Of a stretch of DNA of 64,000 nt, positions 56,177 to 64,000 are shown piece after piece (position 1 is the first letter of the stretch; every line of letters starts with the position of its first letter). The notes under the pieces are model-generated. The model was given only the letters and a program-made list of their open reading frames with translations. It made no database searches and was not told the origin of the DNA. The stretch comes from Rhodobacteraceae bacterium EhC02. Lineage in GTDB: Bacteria > Pseudomonadota > Alphaproteobacteria > Rhodobacterales > Rhodobacteraceae. The stretch is from NCBI GenBank assembly GCA_001650895.1, contig LXYH01000030.1, positions 1 through 64,000 of the forward strand. Reading direction: 5' to 3'. The position numbers were made by a program, and so were the translations under genes.

Positions 56177-57117
56177 GCCTGGTCTCGCCCGCCGCAGCCG
56201 AGGCGCTTCGCGCCTGGCTGGAGGGGCAGAAAACCCTCAAGGGGGCATCCGAGAACACGATCGAGGCATATCGCCACGACGTGCTGGATTTCATTGCATT
56301 CATGGCGGCCCATTCCGGCGCACCGCAGGGTCTGTCGGCCCTGGCACGGATCAGCGTGTCGGACATGCGCGCCTGGATGGCGCGGACCCGCAGCAGCGAC
56401 GTGGGTGCACGGTCGCTGGCGCGCAAGCTGTCGGCGGTCAAATCCTTCTACCGCTGGCTTGCCACACGCGAGGGGTTCGAGCCGACGGCGGTGCTGTCCA
56501 CACGGTCGCCCAAGTTCCAGCGCAAGCTGCCCCGCCCCCTGGCCGAGGATGCGGCGCGCGCCATGATCGACAGGGTCGAATTGCAGGCGCGCCAGGATTG
56601 GGTTGCCGCACGCGACATGGCCGTGGTCACGGTCCTTTACGGATGTGGTCTGCGGATATCCGAGGCGCTGTCTCTGACCGGCGCGGACCTGCCGCTGCCA
56701 TCTGTGCTGCGGATCACCGGCAAGGGCGGCAAGGAACGCGTGGTGCCCGTGATCCCCGCGGCGCGCGACGCCGTGGACCGCTATGCCCGGATCTGCCCCC
56801 ACCCGCTTGAGGCGGATCAGCCGCTCTTTCGTGGCGTGCGGGGCGGTGCCTTGAACCCGCGCGCGATCCAGAAGGTGATGGAACAGGCACGGCTGCAACT
56901 GGGCCTGCCCGCAAGCGCCACGCCCCACGCGATGCGCCACAGCTTTGCCACCCATCTGCTGAACGCAGGCGGCGATCTGCGGGCAATCCAGGAATTGCTG
57001 GGCCATGCCTCGCTGTCCACCACGCAGGCCTACACGGCCGTCGACACCGCGCGGCTGATGCAGGTCTATGACGCCAGCCACCCCCGCGCGGCCCATGGCG
57101 CCAAGGGGGCCGCATGA
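56173..57117 (+). CDS. xerC: XerC-type tyrosine recombinase
   Basis: 314 residues. SAM-like core-binding domain followed by the catalytic domain with Arg in YGCGLRISEAL, Lys in GKGGKERVVPV, His-Arg in HAMRHSFATHLL, and His and Tyr in LGHASLSTTQAYTAV. With XerD it resolves chromosome dimers at dif. Overlaps DUF484 upstream and pcs downstream (ATGA at both), so the three are one operon. Confidence 0.95.
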   Translation: MSLVSPAAAEALRAWLEGQKTLKGASENTIEAYRHDVLDFIAFMAAHSGAPQGLSALARISVSDMRAWMARTRSSDVGARSLARKLSAVKSFYRWLATREGFEPTAVLSTRSPKFQRKLPRPLAEDAARAMIDRVELQARQDWVAARDMAVVTVLYGCGLRISEALSLTGADLPLPSVLRITGKGGKERVVPVIPAARDAVDRYARICPHPLEADQPLFRGVRGGALNPRAIQKVMEQARLQLGLPASATPHAMRHSFATHLLNAGGDLRAIQELLGHASLSTTQAYTAVDTARLMQVYDASHPRAAHGAKGAA

Positions 57118-57812
57118 CACCGCAGATCAAGGCGCTTGGGGTACATCTTCTGACGGCCACCGGCGCCGTCTTTGCCATGCTGGCCATGCTGGCGGCCGTG
57201 GATGGCAAATGGAGCCTGATGTTCCTGTGGCTGGTCGTGGCCTTCGCGGTAGACGGGATCGACGGGCCGCTTGCGCGCAAATACGAGGTCAAGAAATACG
57301 CGGGCGAATTCGACGGCGTGCTTCTGGACCTGATCATCGACTACCTCACCTATGTCTTCATTCCCGCCTTCGCGCTGTTCAAATCCGATCTGCTGCCCGG
57401 CTGGACCGGCTGGTTCGCGATCATCGTGATCACTTTCGCAAGTGCGATGTATTTCGCCGATACGCGCATGAAAACAAAGGATAATTCCTTCTCGGGCTTC
57501 CCCGGCTGCTGGAATATGCTGGTCCTTGTGCTCTTCGCGCTTTCGCCCGATTTCTGGATCATCCTGATCCTTGTCTCGCTGCTGGCCGTGGCGATGTTCT
57601 TTCCGCTCAAGTTCATCCATCCGGTGCGCACCGAACGCTGGCGCAACCTGTCTCTGCCCATGGCGCTTGCCTGGACCTTCTTTGCGGGTTGGGCGGCCTG
57701 GGTGGATTTCCATCCGGAAAGCTGGGCGCATTGGGGCCTGGTGCTGACCTCGGTCTACCTGCTGTTTGCAGGCATCGCGCAGCAGATCATCCCGGAACGC
57801 ACGGCGCGCTGA
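57114..57812 (+). CDS. pcs: Phosphatidylcholine synthase
   Basis: 232 residues, eight helices, CDP-alcohol phosphotransferase family. The motif DGIDGPLARKYEVKK then GEFDGVLLDLIIDY holds the acidic residues that bind CDP-diacylglycerol. The length and sequence (DTRMKTKDNSFSGFPGCWN) fit Pcs, which makes phosphatidylcholine from choline and CDP-diacylglycerol in one step in Alphaproteobacteria. Last gene of the DUF484-xerC-pcs operon. Confidence 0.92.
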   Translation: MTPQIKALGVHLLTATGAVFAMLAMLAAVDGKWSLMFLWLVVAFAVDGIDGPLARKYEVKKYAGEFDGVLLDLIIDYLTYVFIPAFALFKSDLLPGWTGWFAIIVITFASAMYFADTRMKTKDNSFSGFPGCWNMLVLVLFALSPDFWIILILVSLLAVAMFFPLKFIHPVRTERWRNLSLPMALAWTFFAGWAAWVDFHPESWAHWGLVLTSVYLLFAGIAQQIIPERTAR

Positions 57813-57834
57813 GCACGCTCGATGCAACGCACAA

Positions 57835-57868
57835 GGGGCGAAGCCTGCGCTCCGCCCCCTGTTTCTTC
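57835..57868 (+). terminator. Probable terminator after pcs
   Basis: GGGGCG AAGCCTGCGCTC CGCCCC forms a 6-bp GC stem followed by CTGTTTCTTCTT. The T-rich tail is also the left end of repeat C copy 4. Confidence 0.55.
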
Positions 57869-57883
57869 TTGCTTCAAATATCC
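57862..57883. repeat. Dispersed repeat C, partial copy 4
   Basis: TTTCTTCTTGCTTCAAATAT then CC. The left half of repeat C; the CCGCCGGAGGC part is missing. Confidence 0.65.
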
Positions 57884-57915
57884 AATCACACCCGCGGCCA
57901 CGGGTGCGACGCGGC

Positions 57916-60822
57916 TCAGCCGAGTGCCGCGTCGCAACGGCCGCAGACGCCGTGATGCGCATGGCTGCCCACATCAGGCAGGATTTTCCAGCAGCGTTCG
58001 CATTTGTCGCCGTCGGCTGCGTGGAAAACCACCGCCACGCCGGGCACATCCGGCAGGGTGAAGGCGTCATCGGGTGCCGCTGCGCTGCTCAAGCCCACGG
58101 ACGATGTGATGCAGACATCCTCAAACACGACAGAACCCAAGAGTTCCAGCAGATCGGTATCGGCCACATGGACCATTGGCGCCGCTTCAAGGCTGGCGCC
58201 GATCGCCTTGGCGGTGCGCTGCACCTCCAGTGCCGCGGTCACCACGCGACGCGCGGTCCGCACACGGGCCCATTTCGCGGCCAGTTCGGCATTCAGCCAA
58301 TCCGCCGGGGTCTCGGGGATGTCCTGCAGATGAACCGAGCTGTCCTCGCCGGGGAAGCGTTCCAGCCAGACCTCTTCCATGGTGAAGACCAGCACCGGGG
58401 CCAGCCATGTGGTCAACCGGTGGAACAGGATGTCCAGCACGGTGCGCGCGGCGCGGCGGCGGGGCGTGTCCCCGTCGCAGTAAAGCGCGTCCTTGCGGAT
58501 GTCGAAATAGAAGGCCGACAGATCCACCGTGGCAAAGTTGAACACGGCCTGGAACACGCCCTGGAAATCATAGGCGGCATAGCCCGTGCGCACCTTCTGG
58601 TCCAGTTCGGCCAGACGGTGCAGCACCCAGCGTTCCAGTTCCGGCATGTCGGCAGGCGCGACACGGTCGCTTTCGGTGAAATCGGCCAATGACCCCAGCA
58701 GGAAGCGCATGGTATTGCGCAAACGGCGATACCCGTCTGCCGTGCCTTTCAGGATCTCGGGCCCGATCCGCAGGTCGGCGGTATAATCGGACTGCGCCAC
58801 CCATAGCCGCAGGATATCCGCGCCATATTGCTTGACCACCTGTTCGGGCGCCACGGTGTTGCCCAGCGATTTGGACATCTTGTTGCCCTTCTCGTCCAGG
58901 GTAAAGCCATGGGTCAGAACACCGCGATAAGGCGCGCGTCCCCGTGTGCCGCAGGCCTGCAGCATCGAGGAGTGGAACCAGCCGCGATGCTGGTCGGTGC
59001 CTTCCAGGTAAAGATCGGCCAGACCATCCTCGGACCCGTCGGCGCGGTCGCGCAGAACGAAGGCGTGGGTCGAACCTGAATCGAACCACACATCAAGGAT
59101 GTCATCGACCTTGTTCCACTCGTCCGGGTTCACGATGCCGGACAGGAAACGCTCCTTGGCGCCATCCTTGTACCAGGCATCGGCGCCCTCGACCTCGAAT
59201 GCGGCGAGGATTCGTTCGTTCACATCCGTATTCCGCAGCAGGAAATCGGGATCGGTCGGCAGCGCCCCCACTTTGGTGAAGCAGGTCAGCGGCACGCCCC
59301 AGGCGCGTTGACGCGACAGCACCCAGTCGGGACGCGCCTCGATCATCGAGAACAGGCGGTTGCGCCCCGTGGGCGGCGTCCATGTCACCAGCTGGTCGAT
59401 CGAGGTCAGCGCGCGCTTCCGGATCGTGGTGCCATAGTCGTCCTTTCCGTCGCCCACCGGCTTGTCGATGGCGGCAAACCACTGCGGCGTGTTGCGGAAG
59501 ATCACGGGCGCTTTCGACCGCCAGGAATGCGGATAGCTGTGCTTGAGCTGCCCGCGCGCGATGATGCCCTTCGCCTCGACCAGCTTTTCGATCACGGCGG
59601 CGTTCGCCTTGCCTTCCTTGCCCTTGTGATCCAGCACCTTGAGGCCGGCAAAGAAGGGCACATGGGCCAGGAATTCGGATTCCTCGCCCACGTTATGGGT
59701 CATCCGGTCCAGCCAGTTGCGCTTGACGAAGCAATCGAAGTCATCCGCACCGTGGCTGGGTGCGGTATGCACGAAACCGGTGCCGGCATCATCGGTGACG
59801 TGATCGCCGTCGATCATCGGCACGTCGTAATCCCAAAAGCCGTTCGCGCCCTCGATCCCGTGGAAGGGATGGTCCAGCGTCAGCCCGGCCAGTTCATCGC
59901 CGGTCACATCCCGCAGGCGGGTATGGGCGGTGACGCGTGCCTTGCTCAGGCATTCCTCGGCCAGCGCGTCGGCAAAAAGGTAAAGATCACCGGGGGTTGT
60001 CCAGCTTTCCTCTTGCGTTGAATCAACGCGGTACAGGCCATAAGCCAGCTTGGGATTATAGGCCACGGCCTTGTTGGACGGGATCGTCCAAGGCGTCGTG
60101 GTCCAGATCACAACGCGGGCACCGGCAAGCCCGTCGGGGGCCTGCCGGATGGCGAAGGGCACCCAGATCGTGTGGCTCTTGTGCTCGTGATACTCGATCT
60201 CGGCCTCGGCAAGTGCTGTCTTTTCGACCGGAGACCACATCACGGGCTTGGATCCCTGGTACAGCGTGCCGGTCATCAGGAATTTCTGGAACTCGGCCGC
60301 GATCACGGCTTCCGCGTGGAAATCCATCGTCAGATAGGGCTTGTCCCATGTGCCGGTGATGCCCAGGCGCTTGAACTCCTCGCGCTGGATATCGACCCAA
60401 CCTTCGGCGAACTTGCGGCATTCCTGGCGGAAGGCCACAACGTCAACATCATCTTTGTCCAGCCCCTTGGCGCGGTACTGTTCCTCGATCTTCCATTCGA
60501 TGGGCAGGCCGTGGCAATCCCAACCGGGGATGTAGCGCGCATCACGCCCCATCATCTGCTGGCTGCGCACGACCATATCCTTGAGGATCTTGTTCAGCGC
60601 ATGCCCGATGTGCAGGTGACCGTTCGCATAAGGCGGGCCATCATGCAGCGTAAAGGGTTGACGCGCGGTGGTTTTTGCCTTGTCGCGCAGGCGGTCATAG
60701 ACGCCGATCTTTTCCCAGCGGGCCAGCCAGTCGGGCTCGCGTTGGGGCAGGCCCGCGCGCATCGGAAATTCGGTGCGGGGCAGGTTCAGCGTGTCTTTAT
60801 AGTCTTGGGTTTCGGCGCTCAT
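57916..60822 (-). CDS. ileS: Isoleucyl-tRNA synthetase
   Basis: 968 residues, class I. HIGH motif in GHLHIGHALNK (about 67-77), KMSKS in GNKMSKSLGN, an editing CP1 domain (TTPWTIPSNKAVAYN), an anticodon-binding domain and a C-terminal zinc finger (CERCW and CGRC). Charges tRNA(Ile), including the CAU species matured by TilS. A monocistronic gene, convergent with pcs. Confidence 0.97.
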   Translation of the reverse strand: MSAETQDYKDTLNLPRTEFPMRAGLPQREPDWLARWEKIGVYDRLRDKAKTTARQPFTLHDGPPYANGHLHIGHALNKILKDMVVRSQQMMGRDARYIPGWDCHGLPIEWKIEEQYRAKGLDKDDVDVVAFRQECRKFAEGWVDIQREEFKRLGITGTWDKPYLTMDFHAEAVIAAEFQKFLMTGTLYQGSKPVMWSPVEKTALAEAEIEYHEHKSHTIWVPFAIRQAPDGLAGARVVIWTTTPWTIPSNKAVAYNPKLAYGLYRVDSTQEESWTTPGDLYLFADALAEECLSKARVTAHTRLRDVTGDELAGLTLDHPFHGIEGANGFWDYDVPMIDGDHVTDDAGTGFVHTAPSHGADDFDCFVKRNWLDRMTHNVGEESEFLAHVPFFAGLKVLDHKGKEGKANAAVIEKLVEAKGIIARGQLKHSYPHSWRSKAPVIFRNTPQWFAAIDKPVGDGKDDYGTTIRKRALTSIDQLVTWTPPTGRNRLFSMIEARPDWVLSRQRAWGVPLTCFTKVGALPTDPDFLLRNTDVNERILAAFEVEGADAWYKDGAKERFLSGIVNPDEWNKVDDILDVWFDSGSTHAFVLRDRADGSEDGLADLYLEGTDQHRGWFHSSMLQACGTRGRAPYRGVLTHGFTLDEKGNKMSKSLGNTVAPEQVVKQYGADILRLWVAQSDYTADLRIGPEILKGTADGYRRLRNTMRFLLGSLADFTESDRVAPADMPELERWVLHRLAELDQKVRTGYAAYDFQGVFQAVFNFATVDLSAFYFDIRKDALYCDGDTPRRRAARTVLDILFHRLTTWLAPVLVFTMEEVWLERFPGEDSSVHLQDIPETPADWLNAELAAKWARVRTARRVVTAALEVQRTAKAIGASLEAAPMVHVADTDLLELLGSVVFEDVCITSSVGLSSAAAPDDAFTLPDVPGVAVVFHAADGDKCERCWKILPDVGSHAHHGVCGRCDAALG

Positions 60823-61067
60823 CAGGGGCGTCCTTCAGTCAGCGAATTCACAATGAGGATGGGGGCGGCGCGGCAGTCCATGCGCCTTTTCCCGGCGGCC
60901 CGTGGATCCATTGGCAGGATCAGGGCGCCGGGCCGGTAATTCGCCGAGATATCGCAACTACCATATGCATGGGCGCCTTATAGGCCCATGGCCGCCAAGC
61001 GTCCAGAGGCGGGATGAGGCGATCTGCCCGCTTGCGGATCACGGGCGCAAAGGGCATCACCGGGGCC

Positions 61068-61478
61068 ATGAACAGCCCCCTTCCCCCGCGCTTCCATGTC
61101 ACCCGCCCGCAGATCGAAAGCGTGGTCGAAGAGTTCTACGACCTGATCCGCCACCATCCCGGCCTTGGTCCCGTCTTTGCAGCCCATGTCGCCGACTGGC
61201 CCGCCCATGAGGAAAAGATCACCCGGTTCTGGGCCAACGCGATCCTGCACGAGCGCAGCTATGACGGCAATCCGCAGCGGGTGCATGTGCAGGCCGGCGA
61301 TGTGCGCGCGGGTCAGTTCGAGGTCTGGCTGGCGCTGTTCGACGGGGTGCTGCGGCGCCAGTTGCCGCCCGACACGGCTGCGGCCTGGTCCGCGCTGGCC
61401 CATCGCATCGGGCGCGGCCTGCGCATGGGCGTGGCAGATCGCGATATCGGCCCCGGCGGCATTCCGCGCCTGCGATGA
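61068..61478 (+). CDS. Group III truncated haemoglobin
   Basis: 136 residues. VVEEFYDLIRHHPGLGPVF (B helix and B-E region), RFWANAILHERSYDG with the proximal-His region, and RIGRGLRMG near the end. Group III trHbs bind O2 or NO and are thought to help in NO or redox handling. Start at 61068 (MNSPLPPRF), the short frame that begins just before the globin domain. Single gene. Confidence 0.87.
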   Translation: MNSPLPPRFHVTRPQIESVVEEFYDLIRHHPGLGPVFAAHVADWPAHEEKITRFWANAILHERSYDGNPQRVHVQAGDVRAGQFEVWLALFDGVLRRQLPPDTAAAWSALAHRIGRGLRMGVADRDIGPGGIPRLR

Positions 61479-61529
61479 CCCCCGCAGCGCCCCCGGAGGC
61501 ATTTGCGGTTTATCATCCAGATCCCTGAG

Positions 61530-61546
61530 TTATCCACATATCCACA
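61530..61546 (+). promoter_or_regulatory. Tandem DnaA-box pair
   Basis: TTATCCACA (61530-61538) is a perfect DnaA box and is followed at once by ATATCCACA (61538-61546) with one mismatch. A third box-like sequence, TTGTCCACA on the minus strand, is at 61574-61582 inside the end of the next gene. They lie in the gap between two convergent genes. Confidence 0.6.
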
Positions 61547-61564
61547 GGGGATTTTCACGATCTT

Positions 61565-62608
61565 TCAATCCTTTGTGGACAAGTCCTCGCGCTGGCCGAA
61601 CAACCCGGTCAGGGCCTGGCGTACCACCCCCGTGACCGAAGGGCGCGTGGCCCTGACATAGGGCAGCGGGCGGCACACTTCGATTGCGGCGATGCCGACA
61701 CGTGCGGTCAGGGCGCCGTTCACGACACCCTCGCCGAAACGCCGCGAGATTTTCGACAAGACCCCACCTCCGGACAGCGAGCCGATCAGATCGTCACCGA
61801 TTGCCACGGCGCCGGTGGCGACCAGGTGGGTCATCACGGCGCGGGTCAGGCGCCAGCTGCCCAGCGTGCCGGACCGGCCGCCGTAGATCTCGGCAATGCG
61901 ACGGATCATGCGCAGGTTCGCCGTCAGCGCCGCCGCCACATCGGCCAGCGCGATGGGGACCAGCGCGGTCACCGTGGCGACCTGGCGGGCCGCCCCCTCG
62001 ACCTCGGCGCGGGCGGCCGCGTCAAGCGGCGCCAGAAGTTCAGATTCGGCCAGTCCCAGCAAGGTCGCGGCATCGAATTGATCGGCCTTGCGTTCCTCCA
62101 GCCGGGCACGGCCCCAGTCCAGTTCAGGCCGCGCCTTGTAAAGCCGTTCCAGCGCGCCCAGAACCTCGCGCGCCGTGCCCAGGTCTTCGGTGGCAAGCGC
62201 CGCGCGGGCGGCATGGTTCAGCTTGTCGATCCGACCGAGGCGCGCAAAGGCCGAAGCCTCGCGCAGCGCAATGGCCAGCAGAACGACCAGCAGCGCCGCG
62301 GTGATCGCCGTCACGGCATAGCCCAGCAGCGGCGCACGCGCGATCAGGCCAAGCACGAAATCCCACGCCGCAACCGAGATAACGGCCCCCAGCAGCGTCA
62401 GCGCCAGCCCCCAGAACCAGCGGGTCAACCGCGATGGGGGGCGCGCCGCCAGTTGCGCCATGCGCTGCATCGCGCGACCCTGCGGCATGTCGGTGGCGCC
62501 ATCCGCCTCGGGCACGGGCGGGGCGTTGTCGGGGCCGGCCACGGGGCGCGCATCAAGTTCGATCAGAACGGGGCCGCGCGGCCCCTGTGCGCGTGATGGA
62601 TCGCTCAT
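61565..62608 (-). CDS. ycjF: YcjF/TIGR01620-family membrane protein
   Basis: 347 residues. Two membrane helices (about 64-84 and 94-114), a coiled helical region (about 130-185), then a DUF697-like C-terminal domain (YGGRSGTLGSWRLTRAVMTHLV and SKISRRFGEGVVNGALTARVG). The family is normally placed with ycjX, as here, with a GNAT gene between them and ATGA overlaps. Function is not known; phage-shock/envelope stress links are reported for the E. coli pair. Confidence 0.88.
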   Translation of the reverse strand: MSDPSRAQGPRGPVLIELDARPVAGPDNAPPVPEADGATDMPQGRAMQRMAQLAARPPSRLTRWFWGLALTLLGAVISVAAWDFVLGLIARAPLLGYAVTAITAALLVVLLAIALREASAFARLGRIDKLNHAARAALATEDLGTAREVLGALERLYKARPELDWGRARLEERKADQFDAATLLGLAESELLAPLDAAARAEVEGAARQVATVTALVPIALADVAAALTANLRMIRRIAEIYGGRSGTLGSWRLTRAVMTHLVATGAVAIGDDLIGSLSGGGVLSKISRRFGEGVVNGALTARVGIAAIEVCRPLPYVRATRPSVTGVVRQALTGLFGQREDLSTKD

Positions 62609-63063
62609 GCGTCACTCCTTTCCCAGACCAGAAGGACATCGGGCAGGCCTTCGTCATTCGTGGATCCCTGTCCCCGCCCGTCGCCGCGCCCCGCCTCGCG
62701 GAACCCCGCGCGGGCATAGAAACGCTGCGCAGCGGTATTGGCCTGAAAGGTGTTCAGCTCAAGCCGCGTGGACTCCGCCTTGGCCGCGTCCAGCAGGTGC
62801 TGTCCGATCCCCTGCCCGCGACATTCCTGCGCCACGTAAAGCGCATGGATGAAACCTGCATGCAGCGCCATGAAGCCCGCGATGCCTTTGCCGCGCCCTT
62901 CAGGTTCGGCCACCAGAACCCAACCGCGATCCACCATCAGCCCGGCGAAGGACAGATCCTCGGCCCGCGAATAGAGGCGCGGCATCCAGGCGGTCGTGTC
63001 GATGAATTGCGACAGGATCGCCGCCACGGCGCCCGCGTCGGTGGGTTGGGCGGGCCGGATCAC
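62605..63063 (-). CDS. GNAT-family N-acetyltransferase
   Basis: 152 residues. The acetyl-CoA loop is in VAQECRGQGIGQHLLDAAK (R/Q-x-x-G-x-G/A, about 96-114), followed by AQRFYARAGFREAG. It overlaps both neighbours by ATGA (ycjX upstream, ycjF downstream). Substrate unknown. Insertion of a GNAT gene between ycjX and ycjF is unusual compared with E. coli. Confidence 0.87.
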   Translation of the reverse strand: MIRPAQPTDAGAVAAILSQFIDTTAWMPRLYSRAEDLSFAGLMVDRGWVLVAEPEGRGKGIAGFMALHAGFIHALYVAQECRGQGIGQHLLDAAKAESTRLELNTFQANTAAQRFYARAGFREAGRGDGRGQGSTNDEGLPDVLLVWERSDA

Positions 63064-64000
63064 AGCCGGTCCCCGATCAGGAACTGCGCGGCACGGTCCA
63101 GGCGGATATGCGGCGGGCCTTCGCCCGGACGCAGCGTCAGGGGGGCGGGCGCGAAATTCATCACCTTGTAATCGGCATCCAGCCAGCCTGCCGCGCCATC
63201 GCGCGCGGGACCCAGCAGGCGGTTGGGATCCTCGGGCAGATCGCCGGGATAGAATGCCGCCTGCTTGCCGGTCTCCAGCAGGGTGCCGCGCACGCAGTCC
63301 AGCGGCTTGCCCGCATGGGTGATGGTTTCCTCGACCGTCGCGCGCAGGGCGGCGATCGACATGGCGGCGGTCTGCGCCCCTGCGAAATCGGCGCGCGACC
63401 GCGCCTCGCGGGTCAGGGCCTGCATGATCGCGGTCAGGCGCGCGTGCTGGCCGTGATGCAGATGATCGGCCTTGGTCGCGGCGAAAAGGATCCGCTCGAC
63501 CCGCTTGCCCAGCAGAAGACGGGACAGGAAGGCATTGCCACCCGGGCGGAAGGCGCCCAGTGTTTCGGTCATGGCGCGGCGCATGTCCTCGACCGCGGCG
63601 GGTCCCTTGTGAATGGCGCCAAGCGCATCCACCAGAACCACCTGCCGGTCGATCCGCGCGAAATGATCGCGGAAGAAGGGTTTGACCACCTGTGCCTTGT
63701 AGGCCTCAAAGCGTCGCGCCATCTCGCGCCGCAGGGATTTGCGCGGTCCCTCGCCGTCGCCCTCGCCGGGCAGAGGCGCGAAGGTCAGCACCGGAGAGCC
63801 TGCCAGGTCGCCGGGCAGGATGAAACGACCGGGCGTGCAGTCATAGTACCCCGCCGCCCGCGCGGCCGTCAGGTAACCGGTGAAGCGGCGCGCCAGATCC
63901 TGCGCCTGCGGCTCGTGATGGGCAGCGGCCGGATCGACGCCGCCAAGGGCCGCCAGGAAATCCGCCGCTTCCAGGCGCGCACCGATCCGCGCCACGACCT
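63060..64000 (-). CDS. ycjX: YcjX-family GTPase-like protein, 5' end outside the window
   Basis: The C-terminal 313 codons of a DUF463/YcjX protein, whose full length is usually about 460-490. RRFEAYKAQVVKPFFRDHFARIDRQVVLVD with DALGAIHKG, and FAATKADHLHHGQH, are characteristic. The frame is open to the right edge, so the N-terminal P-loop is missing only because of the window boundary; GTG at 63995 is not taken as the start. First of the ycjX-GNAT-ycjF unit. Confidence 0.88.
   Translation of the reverse strand, partial: VVARIGARLEAADFLAALGGVDPAAAHHEPQAQDLARRFTGYLTAARAAGYYDCTPGRFILPGDLAGSPVLTFAPLPGEGDGEGPRKSLRREMARRFEAYKAQVVKPFFRDHFARIDRQVVLVDALGAIHKGPAAVEDMRRAMTETLGAFRPGGNAFLSRLLLGKRVERILFAATKADHLHHGQHARLTAIMQALTREARSRADFAGAQTAAMSIAALRATVEETITHAGKPLDCVRGTLLETGKQAAFYPGDLPEDPNRLLGPARDGAAGWLDADYKVMNFAPAPLTLRPGEGPPHIRLDRAAQFLIGDRL

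Overview
The window is high-GC chromosomal DNA from an alphaproteobacterium, most likely a Rhodobacterales member (Rhodobacteraceae or Roseobacteraceae). Reasons are the ruvCAB / ybgC-tolQRAB-pal-ybgF-tilS-ftsH block, an LdtR-type MarR regulator, sdhE, phosphatidylcholine synthase, DUF484 next to xerC, a DUF1127 small protein, a complete beta-hydroxyaspartate cycle cluster and short dispersed repeats (with AAATATCCCCGCCGGAGGC as core) of a kind I recall from these genomes. Genus cannot be set from the sequence alone. I see no rRNA, tRNA, CRISPR array, transposase or phage gene.

Layout. 0-2.2 kb: the 3' part of a bufferin-type metal-handling operon (MNIO enzyme, DUF2063 partner, DoxX); its precursor peptide would lie left of the window. 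2.2-6 kb: small membrane proteins, an ArsC-like reductase, cspA, an AT-rich gene of unknown function that looks acquired, and thyX. 6.2-8.6 kb: a lipoprotein translationally coupled to a Slam-type outer-membrane translocator. 8.6-15.6 kb: glyoxalase, von Willebrand-type protein, LdtR, sdhE, HTH regulator, aspartate aminotransferase, MATE exporter, lipase-like lipoprotein. 15.8-19 kb: ligase-associated DNA-repair helicase plus PdeM. 19-21 kb: two membrane LytTR regulators flanking a hotdog thioesterase. 21-24 kb: folD-fhs one-carbon operon. 24-27.4 kb: MOSC, corA, a gene interrupted by a stop codon, a trans-aconitate methyltransferase-like gene.

27.4-44.6 kb is read mostly leftward: ruvC-ruvA-ruvB-hypothetical, then the bhcABCD operon with divergent bhcR, then ybgC-tolQRAB-pal-ybgF-tilS-ftsH. 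The bhc genes convert glyoxylate and glycine to oxaloacetate and sit inside an otherwise familiar DNA-repair/cell-envelope block, so they look inserted. Tol-Pal links inner membrane, peptidoglycan and outer membrane during division.

44.9-52.1 kb: DUF1127 protein with strong terminator and a dyad at its promoter, prmA, MATE and MFS transporters, a cupin/YeeE divergent pair with an FNR-like box, purU. 52.5-64 kb: priA, transaldolase-like aldolase, DUF484-xerC-pcs operon, ileS, truncated haemoglobin, a DnaA-box pair, and a ycjF-GNAT-ycjX group cut by the window edge.

The main unexplained structures are three families of dispersed intergenic repeats (A at 3.8 and 52.2 kb; B at 15.7 and 52.4 kb; C at 9.9, 14.5, 22.2 and 57.9 kb) and the AT-rich coiled-coil membrane protein at 4.0-5.05 kb.
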